Below, piece by piece: positions 50,714 through 59,428 of a DNA stretch of 64,000 nucleotides. The notes under the pieces are model-generated. The model ran no database searches, had not been told where the DNA came from, and was given only the letters and a program-made list of their open reading frames with translations. This stretch comes from a virus, in IMG/VR virus record IMGVR_UViG_3300005933_000005, positions 1-64,000 of that record; one strand, given 5' to 3'. Positions within the stretch are counted from its first letter, which is position 1; each line of letters opens with the position of its first letter. A program made the position numbers and the translations under genes.

Positions 50714-51434
50714 ATTTTATTTTTTCACTCCAATCACTTTCTGGAATGGCATATGCCATTCCAGAAAGTGTAACTTCATTGTACAAGTTGGTTAATAATT
50801 TTAAAGACTCTTCTTTAGGGCGAATCAAGGAGCAGTCAAGCTTCATTTTCTCAGTGTCGATTATACTGCAGAAAGTTGCATCAATCAAATCTTTATCATG
50901 TAAGTATTTGATTAATGAAATTTCTACATTAGCATTGTGCATTGTTTTGTTGATGGATAATTTATTGATTTGGTGGTTTTCATTTTCTTCTGTTTTTATA
51001 GAAAACCCTATTATAAAAGGCTTTACACCGCAATTTATAGATTGAGTTATATATGAAAATCCGCACCTGAGTTCAAAGTCTATTTTTATCGGTATTTTAT
51101 TTTTAGTTATTATCTGTCGCATAAAACTTGTATTATTGGAAGGATATGTTACAAAACTGCTTTTTGTTTCATGAATGTATTCTTTAAAAGAATCTATCAC
51201 CTCTTTATTTACGATTGAATCATACACAGAGAAGTCTTTATCTAGATAATGCTTATACACATGACAGTTCAGCACTTGAACACTAGATTCCCTTGTTCCA
51301 TATCCAACATTATTCATTAACATGTTATTTCTAACTATTTCTTCAAAAGAGTCAACAATACAGTTTAATGATTTTTTATAATGCTTTGACCCGCATATAA
51401 TCGTTGCATTTTTTTGTAAAATTAAATCAGACAT
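50706..51434 (-). CDS. Hypothetical protein of the glycan operon
   Basis: A 242-residue protein with no recognised family. There is an ATIICGSKHY N-terminal strand like a nucleotide-binding fold and a later segment with ENENHQINKLSI, NANVEISLIKYLHDKDLIDATFC and LIRP. It is overlapped by the two neighbouring genes by eight bases each. It may be a glycosyltransferase or transfer enzyme of a divergent kind, but the sequence does not prove this. No membrane segment is evident. Confidence 0.45.
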   Translation of the reverse strand: MSDLILQKNATIICGSKHYKKSLNCIVDSFEEIVRNNMLMNNVGYGTRESSVQVLNCHVYKHYLDKDFSVYDSIVNKEVIDSFKEYIHETKSSFVTYPSNNTSFMRQIITKNKIPIKIDFELRCGFSYITQSINCGVKPFIIGFSIKTEENENHQINKLSINKTMHNANVEISLIKYLHDKDLIDATFCSIIDTEKMKLDCSLIRPKEESLKLLTNLYNEVTLSGMAYAIPESDWSEKIKYE

Positions 51435-52407
51435 GATTCGTTTTTTTTAAACTAAGCTTTGATGCGAGTTTTTCTACTATTTGCTTCACTTTTTTGCGCT
51501 GCTCTGTTGTTGCCAGCGGGAATGGTGCGCGAGTACAAGGTGCTTGTAGTCCCATTTCTTGCAGCGCCGTCCTAAAGCCTAAGTGCCATCCTATATTCAT
51601 AAGAGCTTCAAAGCCCTCAGCCTCGCGAGCTAGGTAGTAACGAGTTGATAAACCTTGCTGTTTAAGGTCTAAGTAGTTTATAGCATATTCTGGAAAAAGG
51701 CTTCCTATACCAGTTAAGAATGAGCATGCTCCATTATCATGTTGCATTTCAAACCTGCTCATAGAGCCTTCTGCTAATATTATCGCAAACTCTTCTGTTT
51801 TAACATCTTCAATTACTTGAGTAGCTTTCGCCATGTGAGAACTTTCCTCTTTCATCCCAATGATGTTCGGGTGAGAAGCTATTTCGTTAATCAAGTTGGC
51901 TTCAAAATCTACTGAGTAACCATGTTTTGCATGCTTCATCGGTTTCCCGTCAAACAAGCAAGGTCTTTGAGCGTGGTCAGTTAGCTCAAAGAAATAGTCC
52001 ATAACTATGGCATCGTCGTAATACCTCTCTGGATAAAGCCACATGTAATAAACCTTGTCCAAGTGGTCTGCTGCAATTCTTTCAAACTCCTCTACAAACT
52101 TCTTTGCAGTTCTGGTGTCATACGCAGGGACTCCAACGACCACTTTGCCAGGAAAATTCTCAACCACAATGCGATTGAACTGCAATATCTCTGAGAACCC
52201 TAAAAGATTGTATGCAGATGTTCCCGCTGTCGTCATTACAATTTTAGCTTGTTTAGAGGCGAGGTGCTGAACATATAACCCAATTTGGGGTAAATCGAGC
52301 TCGTTTCCGTGTTTCGCTCCATCATCTCCCAAATAGGTGTCAGTAAATGCTGGTGGGATTGGGAATATAGGTGTTGAAAATATTTCTTTATGTTGCTTTT
52401 TTTCCAT
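51427..52407 (-). CDS. DapA/NanA-family aldolase
   Basis: A 326-residue TIM-barrel protein of the dihydrodipicolinate synthase / N-acetylneuraminate lyase family. TTAGTSAYNLLG matches the family GTTGE region, VVVGVPAYDTR is the next strand, and NIIGMKEESS gives the Schiff-base Lys186. In a nonulosonic cluster it probably acts as an aldolase on the keto-sugar, but a pathway role such as making 2-keto-3-deoxy sugars cannot be excluded. It opens the NeuB-NeuA half of the operon, after a 110-base gap that has no gene. Confidence 0.75.
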   Translation of the reverse strand: MEKKQHKEIFSTPIFPIPPAFTDTYLGDDGAKHGNELDLPQIGLYVQHLASKQAKIVMTTAGTSAYNLLGFSEILQFNRIVVENFPGKVVVGVPAYDTRTAKKFVEEFERIAADHLDKVYYMWLYPERYYDDAIVMDYFFELTDHAQRPCLFDGKPMKHAKHGYSVDFEANLINEIASHPNIIGMKEESSHMAKATQVIEDVKTEEFAIILAEGSMSRFEMQHDNGACSFLTGIGSLFPEYAINYLDLKQQGLSTRYYLAREAEGFEALMNIGWHLGFRTALQEMGLQAPCTRAPFPLATTEQRKKVKQIVEKLASKLSLKKTNHV

Positions 52408-52517
52408 TTTAACAGTTGTTGTCAGTATAATATATTTACTTTTCCTGACTTTTTCAAGTATAATAGGAATTCTCGTTCTCTATTGCAGCTGTGACAAGAC
52501 TCGTTTAGGTCTCTATC

Positions 52518-52754
52518 TTAAAGGTAATGCGTGATTACAGCTCCTTCATTTACGCTGAACCCGTAAAGGCTTAGTACTATTCCAGGCTCTACGCAAGCAT
52601 AAACCATCATAATTCCAACAGTGGAAATTTTATTATTTTCAGGGATGCGAGCACAGCCTCTATTGAGATATCCGACATCAAATTTATTTACATTTGAACT
52701 GCTGCCTACGATTGCGACATTCGTGTGTGAGTAAACTTTAGGATTGGTCCATTT
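52518..52754 (-). pseudogene. Sialyltransferase-like remnant (GT29-like)
   Basis: A 78-codon open stretch starting directly after the TGA of the HAD gene, in the same frame, and without any usable start codon in its first half. It contains NVAIVGSSSNV, close to the opening L-motif of GT29 sialyltransferases, DVGYLNRG, and later ISTVGIMMVYACVEPGIV and LSLYGFSV, close to the S-motif, then THYL. The region normally between these motifs is missing. It looks like an internally deleted remnant. A function through read-through of the TGA cannot be excluded. Placement between NeuA/NeuB genes and glycosyltransferases makes a sialyltransferase origin attractive. Confidence 0.5.
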
Positions 52755-53060
52755 TCATATCCATTCACCATTTTCCCAAGACCTAGCATTAATAGCTTTA
52801 TCATCAATAAAAACATCAAAAGGAGGCTTGTCCAATCTTAAATAATGATATTTAAGACCTGCTTCGTCAAGCTGTTTCTCCGTCAAGTCTCTCCAATCTA
52901 TCCCTGTCTTTGCTCCACGCGCTGTCCACACAGTGATGGTGTGGCCTTGGTCAAATAGTACGTTGATTTTATTGATATTTTCTGATATAGACGTAGCTCC
53001 TTCGTAATCCATACCTTCTGTTTTCATCAGAGTCTCATCTATATCTACATAAACATCCAT
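52755..53060 (-). CDS. Small HAD-family phosphatase
   Basis: A 101-residue protein of the HAD superfamily. DIDET (Asp6, Asp8, Thr10), then TVWTARG and, near the end, DVFIDDKAIN (metal-binding Asp pair) are all present. Such short HAD enzymes lie in many glycan clusters, where they remove a phosphate from a sugar intermediate. A nonulosonic acid 9-phosphate phosphatase role is possible but only by context. Its TGA stop is followed in frame by the sialyltransferase-like remnant. Confidence 0.75.
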   Translation of the reverse strand: MDVYVDIDETLMKTEGMDYEGATSISENINKINVLFDQGHTITVWTARGAKTGIDWRDLTEKQLDEAGLKYHYLRLDKPPFDVFIDDKAINARSWENGEWI

Positions 53061-53135
53061 TGTTGTATTATTTTTTTATTGTAAGTCTATTTCTGTATTT
53101 ATAATTTTTTGCGCTCTCGTATGTAAAACACTTTA

Positions 53136-54296
53136 TTAACCGTTATCTGCGTAAAAATCTTTAATAATGTTGACAACAAACTCAACTTGCTCTTCGTTCA
53201 TAAAAGGGTGCATTGGGAGGCTTAGTATAGATTTTGAGTTTTTCTCAGTGTTATTGTTTTCATACCCAAAAACCAACCCTTTATTGCAGACGCTGCTTTG
53301 AATGGAAATTGGGTAATGGATTACTGTGTGAACGCCATTTTCTATTAAGTGTTTTTGGAGTTCTTCTCTGTTTTCAACTCTCAAGCAATAGATGTGAAAC
53401 ACTTGTTCTTCTGAATATTCAGCTTCGATAGGTAGTTTTATCTGCTTGACATCTTTAAGTTTTTCACTGTAAAGAGCAGCGATAGAGCGGCGTTGAGAAT
53501 TCCACTGGTCTAAGTGAGTTAATTTCTCTTTTAAAAAAATAGCTTGGATACTGTCCATCCTATTATTCCATCCATCAACAATATGTTCATATTTTTTTAT
53601 ACTACCTAAATTTCTGAGAGCAAGAAGCCTTGTTCGATACTCCTCGATATTAGTAGTAATAACTCCAGCGTCTCCTATGGCTCCTAAATTCTTTCCAGGG
53701 TAGCAACTATATACACAAAGGTCTCCATATTGTCCAACCATTTTCCCTTCGCTTGTTCGAGCTCCATGAGCTTGAGATGCATCTTCAATCACATAACATT
53801 TAAACTTTGATGCAATGCGCGAAACTTCTTTCATATCAGATACGTGTCCATATAGGTGGACGGGCAATAAAACAATGTTGTCAAAATCTTTTCGACGGTT
53901 TTCTAGGTGGGTTTCTAAAAGTTTTGTGTCTATTTGAAAATAATCATCATGGTCAATAAGCTCTATATCAAAATCTCCGTGTTGATATTTAACAGAGTAG
54001 ATATCAGCAATATATCCATTTGCTGGCATTATCACTTGAGTCCGACCTTTGAGCTCAAGTGCTTGAAGAGCTAATTTAAGGCCGTCTGTGCCATTAGAGC
54101 ACCCGATAGCATAGTTTGTACTGGTATACTCTGCAAACGCTTCTTCAAAAGCCTCCACTTCGCCTCCGCCGATGTAGTAGCCTTTTTGAAAAAATGCATC
54201 CAACTTTGGTTGAACCACATCTTTAATTGCATCCCACTGCGCTCCTAAGTTATTGAAATCAACTTTAACTTGTTTTCGTACTTTTCCTTTGCTCAT
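53136..54296 (-). CDS. DegT/DnrJ/EryC1 family sugar aminotransferase (FdtB/QdtB-like)
   Basis: A 386-residue PLP enzyme. GCSNGTDGLKLALQAL is the phosphate-binding loop, IEDASQAHGA holds the Asp172 that pairs with the PLP ring, and YPGKNLGAIGDAG holds the Schiff-base Lys202. Such enzymes move an amino group to a keto-sugar nucleotide. With the FdtA/QdtA ketoisomerase (43804) it would make dTDP-3-amino-3,6-dideoxyhexose (Fuc3N or Qui3N). No matching N-acetyltransferase is found in the window. The gene overlaps the upstream small gene by four bases. Confidence 0.88.
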   Translation of the reverse strand: MSKGKVRKQVKVDFNNLGAQWDAIKDVVQPKLDAFFQKGYYIGGGEVEAFEEAFAEYTSTNYAIGCSNGTDGLKLALQALELKGRTQVIMPANGYIADIYSVKYQHGDFDIELIDHDDYFQIDTKLLETHLENRRKDFDNIVLLPVHLYGHVSDMKEVSRIASKFKCYVIEDASQAHGARTSEGKMVGQYGDLCVYSCYPGKNLGAIGDAGVITTNIEEYRTRLLALRNLGSIKKYEHIVDGWNNRMDSIQAIFLKEKLTHLDQWNSQRRSIAALYSEKLKDVKQIKLPIEAEYSEEQVFHIYCLRVENREELQKHLIENGVHTVIHYPISIQSSVCNKGLVFGYENNNTEKNSKSILSLPMHPFMNEEQVEFVVNIIKDFYADNG

Positions 54297-54460
54297 TGTT
54301 CTAGAATTTTTAATGTTGTTTTCGTTAGATGATGTTGTTTATCCATGTCTTCTTTTGTCATTCTAAAAAATGCTTGGATAGAATTTTCTAAAGGAGAAGA
54401 TTTGGCGTCTGATGTAATGATGTTCGACTTATTTTTCCTTTTTACTACTTTCGTTGTCAT
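54293..54460 (-). CDS. Hypothetical small basic protein
   Basis: A 55-residue protein from the ATG at 54460, chosen because it shares a base with the upstream stop; a longer frame from 54481 is open. The N-terminus is Lys/Arg-rich and the rest helical. It overlaps the aminotransferase start by four bases. No family is recognised. Confidence 0.45.
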   Translation of the reverse strand: MTTKVVKRKNKSNIITSDAKSSPLENSIQAFFRMTKEDMDKQHHLTKTTLKILEQ

Positions 54461-55407
54461 TATACGTCGGCTGTTTGGCATTCTAATTCTAAAATAAAGT
54501 TAGACAACCATCCCCAGGGAGCCAAATATTTTTCCCACAATTGTCTATTATATGTTTGTAATTTTGTAATTACGAATCTATTTCGTTCCATCCAAGCATC
54601 GATATGCTCAGCAATGTTTGGTAGCTCGCTTTCTGGTATAATGATGGCGCAGTCCTTGTAATTGATTTGGTCTTCGAATGGTAATATTTGGTCGGAATCT
54701 ATTATTAAAGGAATTCGGCCCATCATCATTGTTTCGTAGAGTCTATAGGAGAAGTTTCCTGCGCCTCTTGCACAGAGAATAAACACGTTGTTTCGAAGAT
54801 TGTCTATGAATTCTCTTCGGGCCTGACCCTTGGGGAGCTCTGGTGCCCAGAATCCTTTTCTCAGAATGAAATCTGTTTCTAGAATGGTTTGTTTTCTGAG
54901 TTTTTGTATAGCTTTTCTTCTCACGGGGATAAACGCTTGGCCACAGAATCCAACAGACAACTGTTTATTTGGGTTATCGATTATCTTCGATTGGTCGTAA
55001 AAATCTCCTGTGAACGCTGGAAATGCATATTCATTCTCTTTTCGGTCTCTGGTGTTGAATGATGTTCGAAACACATAACCTTGTTCTGGCCTAACATTTA
55101 TTGGGTTTTCATCGTCATCGTTGTAAATCACAATTATCTTCTTCCCTGCGTCGTTTGCTTCTTTGATTAACTCTTTGGTCTGAAGGGTGTCTTCATATTT
55201 ATAAGGAAGGACTGCATAGTCACAATCCTTCAAAGATGCGTATTGAATGATGGAGTCCCCGCTGGACATTACTCTTGAGAATCTGTCGTTGTGAAGTGGC
55301 TCCTGGGGCCAGTTTGATGTATCCTCAAAAGGCATACAGAAGATGGTCTCGGTCATCCCTCCATCTTTTCCTTTGAAAGCTTTTTTGTTGTAGTATATTT
55401 TGGTCAT
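54460..55407 (-). CDS. Exostosin-like (GT47-type) glycosyltransferase
   Basis: A 315-residue protein. The C-terminal part has the exostosin donor-binding block: FILCARGAGNFSYRLYETMM, MGRIPLIIDSD and ILPFEDQINY. The N-terminal part is a second Rossmann-like domain. It is related in kind to the 56252 gene, sharing the CxRGxG...RxxExMxMGxIPxII pattern. It should transfer a sugar to a growing glycan; the sugar is unknown. It overlaps its neighbours by one to four bases. Confidence 0.75.
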   Translation of the reverse strand: MTKIYYNKKAFKGKDGGMTETIFCMPFEDTSNWPQEPLHNDRFSRVMSSGDSIIQYASLKDCDYAVLPYKYEDTLQTKELIKEANDAGKKIIVIYNDDDENPINVRPEQGYVFRTSFNTRDRKENEYAFPAFTGDFYDQSKIIDNPNKQLSVGFCGQAFIPVRRKAIQKLRKQTILETDFILRKGFWAPELPKGQARREFIDNLRNNVFILCARGAGNFSYRLYETMMMGRIPLIIDSDQILPFEDQINYKDCAIIIPESELPNIAEHIDAWMERNRFVITKLQTYNRQLWEKYLAPWGWLSNFILELECQTADV

Positions 55408-56255
55408 ACCAGTTTTCGTATTAACTCCTTAGCTCCTCCAGCTGACTGGAAGTGAAGAGTGTTAAAAACGACATTCTCTCCAGTAATTATGTTTTTAATC
55501 ACGGGCATACCGTCAATCATTTTGAATTTTTTAACAAAAATCTTTCTACCTAACCCTATGTCTTGTTCAACCATTTCGTACTCAACTCGCTCTTGGTTCT
55601 CTGCCGCGTTGATGTTGTGGTCAAAAGTGGAGCCTTCAAAAACGGATGTCATGCATTCGACTTCGTTTTCTTGAGCATACAAATACAATAGAGTCATGTC
55701 GCAAATTCCGCCTGGCTGTTTATTTTTGATGTGATGTGCTTGCTTGCGTTTGAGACGTTTTCGAGCAGATTTTTCTACATACTGAGCCTTCATAAACACC
55801 CAAAGCTTCTCTAACTCTGTAACCGTCATGTAGGACGTGTGCGCGGAGCAACTCCAGCGATATTCTGGCTGGTGAGTTGGCACGCTCATCCCTATTGAGT
55901 TGTGACGAATTCTGGCAGTAATATTCTCGTTTAGGTTTTTGAAAATCAAAACATCTGAATCCAAATAAACTGCTGCTATGTGCCCTTTTTCTTTTAAAAG
56001 GTTCAGCATCATTTTCCACCTTACAATGCAAATGTGTTCAACCCAGGCTGAGTTGGTTGACATGTGCGTGTATGTGTCTGTGAATTCCTGAACTCCTTCT
56101 AAGTAATCTTCCGATTGGACCACTTCAATTCCTTCGTACTTAACTTTTTGGTCCGTAATCAAATAGACTGTGTCATGAAATTTCCTCGCTTGCTTCAAGA
56201 CAGGCTCCAAATACCAGGCTGCTCCAAAATGGATAAAAACTATTGGTAGGTTCAT
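55404..56255 (-). CDS. Glycosyltransferase, GT-A fold with DxD
   Basis: A 283-residue protein with HIAAVYLDSDVLIFKN, where Asp-Ser-Asp is the metal-binding DxD of GT-A enzymes (GT8- or GT77-like). The N-terminal strand (IVFIHFGAAWYLEP) is Rossmann-like, and GGICDMTLLYLYA is the acceptor-side Asp-containing helix. It is in a row of GT genes whose starts and stops overlap by four bases. The substrate is unknown. Confidence 0.65.
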   Translation of the reverse strand: MNLPIVFIHFGAAWYLEPVLKQARKFHDTVYLITDQKVKYEGIEVVQSEDYLEGVQEFTDTYTHMSTNSAWVEHICIVRWKMMLNLLKEKGHIAAVYLDSDVLIFKNLNENITARIRHNSIGMSVPTHQPEYRWSCSAHTSYMTVTELEKLWVFMKAQYVEKSARKRLKRKQAHHIKNKQPGGICDMTLLYLYAQENEVECMTSVFEGSTFDHNINAAENQERVEYEMVEQDIGLGRKIFVKKFKMIDGMPVIKNIITGENVVFNTLHFQSAGGAKELIRKLV

Positions 56256-57052
56256 AATGATAACTCTATTGATTTATGAAAATTCTCTGGGCTCAAGTAG
56301 TTGTCGTAAACATCTTTCATCGCAACACGCATGGTATTTATGTCGCTCAAAGAGAACTCTTCTAATACTTTTGAAATGGTCTTTATCTTTTTCTCTGGGA
56401 TAGTAACCGAGATTAGGGCCCAATCAATGTCTTCGTGTAAAGGTGGTCTGTATCCATCTGCTATGATAACAGGTATTGTGCCCATAGCCATCGCCTCAAA
56501 CATTCTAACCGAGCTTATCCCTGTTCCTCTCGGACAAAGAGCAAACTCACAGCTAGCCAATGCGTTTGTGTAATTTTTTGAGAACTCCTCTCCCAAGTTT
56601 ACATCTAGACCCCAGTGGACTCCACTGTCAGTACATTGGTCAGGAAACAACTTTACTATTCCCTTCCTAGTGTGATGGGTTGTGGTCGAACCTAGGAATC
56701 CAAACAGTTTCGTGCGACCGCAAGGCTGCTCAGAGACATTAACAGGGAAATGCGGAATAGATATTACATTATTGCTGTCAGTGGCATGTGGGCTACACAT
56801 GACGCTGTTGTTGTCTACTTGCAGTTGATTCACAAGAATATGCTGACACACAAGTATTTTTTTCTCCTTCGGGTCCAAAGAGTCTATGACGCTCTGCGTT
56901 GCTGGGGCACCAATGTTATTTATCATGTGAGCCAATGGCAGCATGTGAAGAACCCAGTCATCACTAATAGTGGATTCCTTCAGCTTTTGAAACATTGTTT
57001 CTTCTGTCGGAATGTATGGGTCTTTGCCATAATTGTGTTCTACTACTTTCAT
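56252..57052 (-). CDS. Exostosin-like (GT47-type) glycosyltransferase
   Basis: A 266-residue protein with FALCPRGTGISSVRMFEAMA and MGTIPVIIADGYRPPLHEDIDW, the exostosin-type donor block, closely similar in layout to the 54460 gene. The N-terminal domain is short. Its ATG overlaps a TGA (57049-57051) that ends the restored frame of the FkbM-like gene, the usual ATGA coupling here. A sugar transferase in the glycan operon; the sugar is unknown. Confidence 0.75.
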   Translation of the reverse strand: MKVVEHNYGKDPYIPTEETMFQKLKESTISDDWVLHMLPLAHMINNIGAPATQSVIDSLDPKEKKILVCQHILVNQLQVDNNSVMCSPHATDSNNVISIPHFPVNVSEQPCGRTKLFGFLGSTTTHHTRKGIVKLFPDQCTDSGVHWGLDVNLGEEFSKNYTNALASCEFALCPRGTGISSVRMFEAMAMGTIPVIIADGYRPPLHEDIDWALISVTIPEKKIKTISKVLEEFSLSDINTMRVAMKDVYDNYLSPENFHKSIELSL

Positions 57053-57143
57053 AGTTGAATAAATGTAATCTCTGTTCGTTTAGGGTTTGTTTTCAAAATG
57101 ACGTAGTCATTTTCCTTCATCATCTCAATCATTTTTTCGGTAT

Positions 57144-57650
57144 CTATTGAGATTTATCATCCAAACAAAAATGGTGAAACTCTACGCATATTTGCTTAAT
57201 TCCTACACACTCTTGAAGACACTCATATTCAGAACCCTCTATATCCATTTTGATGACGGAAATATTGCTATAACGTTCTCTAAGTTCTTTGAATGAAACA
57301 CATTTAGCCGTATAAGTTTCTCCCCCAACGCTAGCGTGATTTGGAAGAGCGCTCTCACTAACCCAGTCGGGGTTTGTATTTTTATGCATCACTATCTCTT
57401 TCACTCCGTGTGGGGCCACAGCCTTTTCTAGTAGTTCGAAGTTTTTTGGATTTAACTCATTAACATGATTAATGCTTTTTTCAGTTGGGTCCACTCCGAC
57501 TATTTGTATTTTTCGATGTTCTTGGAGCTCTAAGGGGAAAGTAATGTCTTCTCCTAGGCCAGCATCGATTATAAAATCGCCGTCTTTAATGTGGTCTAAA
57601 TCTACGGTCCAACCGCCGTAATCGGTTCCAAAGTGTCTTATATTAGGCAT
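57144..57650 (-). CDS. FkbM-like methyltransferase, C-terminus frameshifted
   Basis: A 168-residue frame. DFIIDAGLGEDITFPL (motif I), IVGVDPTEKS and VIKMDIEGSEYECLQ, the FkbM signature, are clear. The frame stops at 57144 after FHHFCLDDKSQ, short for FkbM. In the -1 frame the sequence goes on as DDKISIDTEKMIEMMK and ends TEITFIQL at a TGA (57049-57051) overlapping the next gene's ATG. That fits a normal FkbM end. One inserted A near 57154 would restore it. It may be a mutation or a sequencing error. It probably O-methylates a sugar. Confidence 0.7.
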   Translation of the reverse strand: MPNIRHFGTDYGGWTVDLDHIKDGDFIIDAGLGEDITFPLELQEHRKIQIVGVDPTEKSINHVNELNPKNFELLEKAVAPHGVKEIVMHKNTNPDWVSESALPNHASVGGETYTAKCVSFKELRERYSNISVIKMDIEGSEYECLQECVGIKQICVEFHHFCLDDKSQ

Positions 57651-58290
57651 ATGTTTTCATTTGTTGCTTTACATACTCAAACATCTCTGCTTTCTTCTCT
57701 ACTCCAACAGTGAAGTTTGCGTGATGCGCCATTATGTTTCTTGGTAGGATAAAGTTTTTTTCTCCATTCCAAACTTTCGCTCCGTTAACTGAGGCGATTG
57801 TAAAATATTTATCCTGGGGAAGCAATTTATACCGCACTCTACCCTTGTGGACGTTCATGGCTACTTGGTCGTTTGCAAAGTCAGGAGTAACCTTGTGGAT
57901 GTGTTTTAAGAATTTCTTCATAACCTTTGTTCCTCTTCCGATGAAAAGTCCAGCGCATATTGTTCCGTTATCAGATTGAGCAACCATATCAGTCTTGTCA
58001 TCTATATACGTCAGTATGTCATCGTGGAAATTATCAAAGAACTGAATGTCACAATCGGCAAAAACAAATGGTTGGTCTGAATTTTCTTCTGCGGCCCGAA
58101 TCAAAATATCGACTTTATCAACCATTGTGTCGTTGAAACCTTTTGTTCCGAAATCTCCGTTTCCTTTTTGACCCACAACTGTAACGTCTAACTCAAAGTC
58201 TTTATCCAAACCCAATCGATTGAATGACTCCAGAAAATAATTTTCGTAGAGCTCTCTGTGGGACTCGCTATAGAATGTGTAGATTTTCAT
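57643..58290 (-). CDS. Putative nucleotide-diphospho-sugar transferase
   Basis: A 215-residue GT-A-like protein: FVFADCDIQFFDNF carries a DxD-like Asp-Cys-Asp, preceded by a strand DVTVVGQKGNGDFGTKGF, and later FANDQVAMNVH and HANFTVG. The pattern fits the GT77-like nucleotide-diphospho-sugar transferase group. It overlaps the FkbM-like gene by eight bases. The substrate is unknown. Confidence 0.6.
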   Translation of the reverse strand: MKIYTFYSESHRELYENYFLESFNRLGLDKDFELDVTVVGQKGNGDFGTKGFNDTMVDKVDILIRAAEENSDQPFVFADCDIQFFDNFHDDILTYIDDKTDMVAQSDNGTICAGLFIGRGTKVMKKFLKHIHKVTPDFANDQVAMNVHKGRVRYKLLPQDKYFTIASVNGAKVWNGEKNFILPRNIMAHHANFTVGVEKKAEMFEYVKQQMKTYA

Positions 58291-58733
58291 CTGAGCTGTC
58301 TTTTTATGTTTGATTTAAAATCTTCCGAAACGGTTTTAAGCTCACTTCTCATTAAGTCTAGCTCAGACGAGTTTGGGTCTCGCTTGATTAATTCGATATT
58401 GACGATGTCGTGTTTGCTTATTCTGTTTCTGCATATCATTCTAATTCCAATCACGGGAATAAAAAATCTAGCGTTTGGGTCCGCTATGGTGTCGACGATT
58501 AAATCCATCATAGTATCTGGGAAAACAGGCATAATTTCTAAGTTGTACTCTTTGCTTTTCAGCCTTACCGCTGTTTCTAAAATGCTATGATTAATTTGGT
58601 CGAACCGTCTTAGCTGTACATAATCGAACTCCCCTGAGTTGTTTTTTACTCCTTTAATCCAAACTTGGAAATCTGCAAATGTCTTTACAGATTTCAACCG
58701 AGTTAGATTTACGATTGAATTACTTACTTTCAT
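58287..58733 (-). CDS. Hypothetical protein of the glycan operon
   Basis: A 148-residue protein with no recognised family. It contains FDYVQLRRFDQINHS and PVFPDTMMDLIVDTIA, which look like an alpha/beta fold. Its first 15 residues are hydrophobic-basic without a clear signal peptide. It lies between two glycosyltransferase genes and overlaps one by four bases. It may be a partner subunit. Confidence 0.45.
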   Translation of the reverse strand: MKVSNSIVNLTRLKSVKTFADFQVWIKGVKNNSGEFDYVQLRRFDQINHSILETAVRLKSKEYNLEIMPVFPDTMMDLIVDTIADPNARFFIPVIGIRMICRNRISKHDIVNIELIKRDPNSSELDLMRSELKTVSEDFKSNIKRQLR

Positions 58734-58735
58734 TA

Positions 58736-59428
58736 TTATGTTTGTTTTAGAGCGAACCTTTTATTCTTTCTATCTTCAAAAGTTGTCTTATCAACATGAA
58801 TAGGACCTTCGTTTTTCTGGTAAAGACCGTCCATTTTCCCAAATCCCCACGCCCAATGCTGGTGCTCAATAATGACCATTGGTGAGTAGTGAACTTTATT
58901 TAGAGCCCTGGATACTTCCATGAATTCGTTATCACAATAAAGCGATACGTAAGATGGGTGGTATATGTACCCGAACCTATTATAGTATTTTTTTCCGAGT
59001 ATGCAAAGTGTGTTCAGTTTATCTCCCTGGTGTCCGTCGTTAAAATGGAGCACGCCATCAAAGTCTGGGAAATGTTTTTTGAAACCTTTTCGAATATGCA
59101 TGTCATATCCTTGAATCTTTGGCATCATATCATCCGACACCAGCACCACGATATTCCAAGGTTCTTCGTGCTCTTGGATGTCTCTGTTGCAAGCGAATAT
59201 TTTCCCTTTGGATTCTCCCACAACTGCGTTTAGATTCTTGTACTCCGATAATCTCTCTAACACCTCAGGGGTGTTTAATATTTCATCGTCGTGGTCAATC
59301 GAAATAAGGAATGTGAAATTTTTTTTGTCCACCATTAGACCGTAGTACTGGTCGAGTTTCTCGAAAAGTTTGCCTTTGCGCTCTCGCGCAGGAAACTTAA
59401 ATAAGATATGTGCGTCTTTCCAACTCAT
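58736..59428 (-). CDS. Glycosyltransferase-like protein (GT2-type fold)
   Basis: A 230-residue protein. FTFLISIDHDDEI and IVVLVSDDMMPKIQGYD give two acidic pairs at the positions of the nucleotide-sugar and DxD sites of GT2-type enzymes. Later, CNEFMEVSRAL-like (CDNEFMEVSRALNK) and the EHQHWAWGF segment resemble the acceptor region. Function as a glycosyltransferase is likely but not certain. Confidence 0.55.
   Translation of the reverse strand: MSWKDAHILFKFPARERKGKLFEKLDQYYGLMVDKKNFTFLISIDHDDEILNTPEVLERLSEYKNLNAVVGESKGKIFACNRDIQEHEEPWNIVVLVSDDMMPKIQGYDMHIRKGFKKHFPDFDGVLHFNDGHQGDKLNTLCILGKKYYNRFGYIYHPSYVSLYCDNEFMEVSRALNKVHYSPMVIIEHQHWAWGFGKMDGLYQKNEGPIHVDKTTFEDRKNKRFALKQT

Noticed and set aside
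53085-53100. TATAAATA (T4 late promoter form) on the minus strand before the small HAD gene
   Set aside because: It is the only copy noticed in that orientation before a gene start, in an A/T-rich stretch, and all other sites read TATTTAT in the sense direction; probably chance.
57144-57146. TAG in the FkbM-like gene as a recoded (suppressed) stop
   Set aside because: The frame after TAG closes again after four codons, while the -1 frame gives the natural end; TAG is also a normal stop at 4186 and 43804. A frameshift explains it better.
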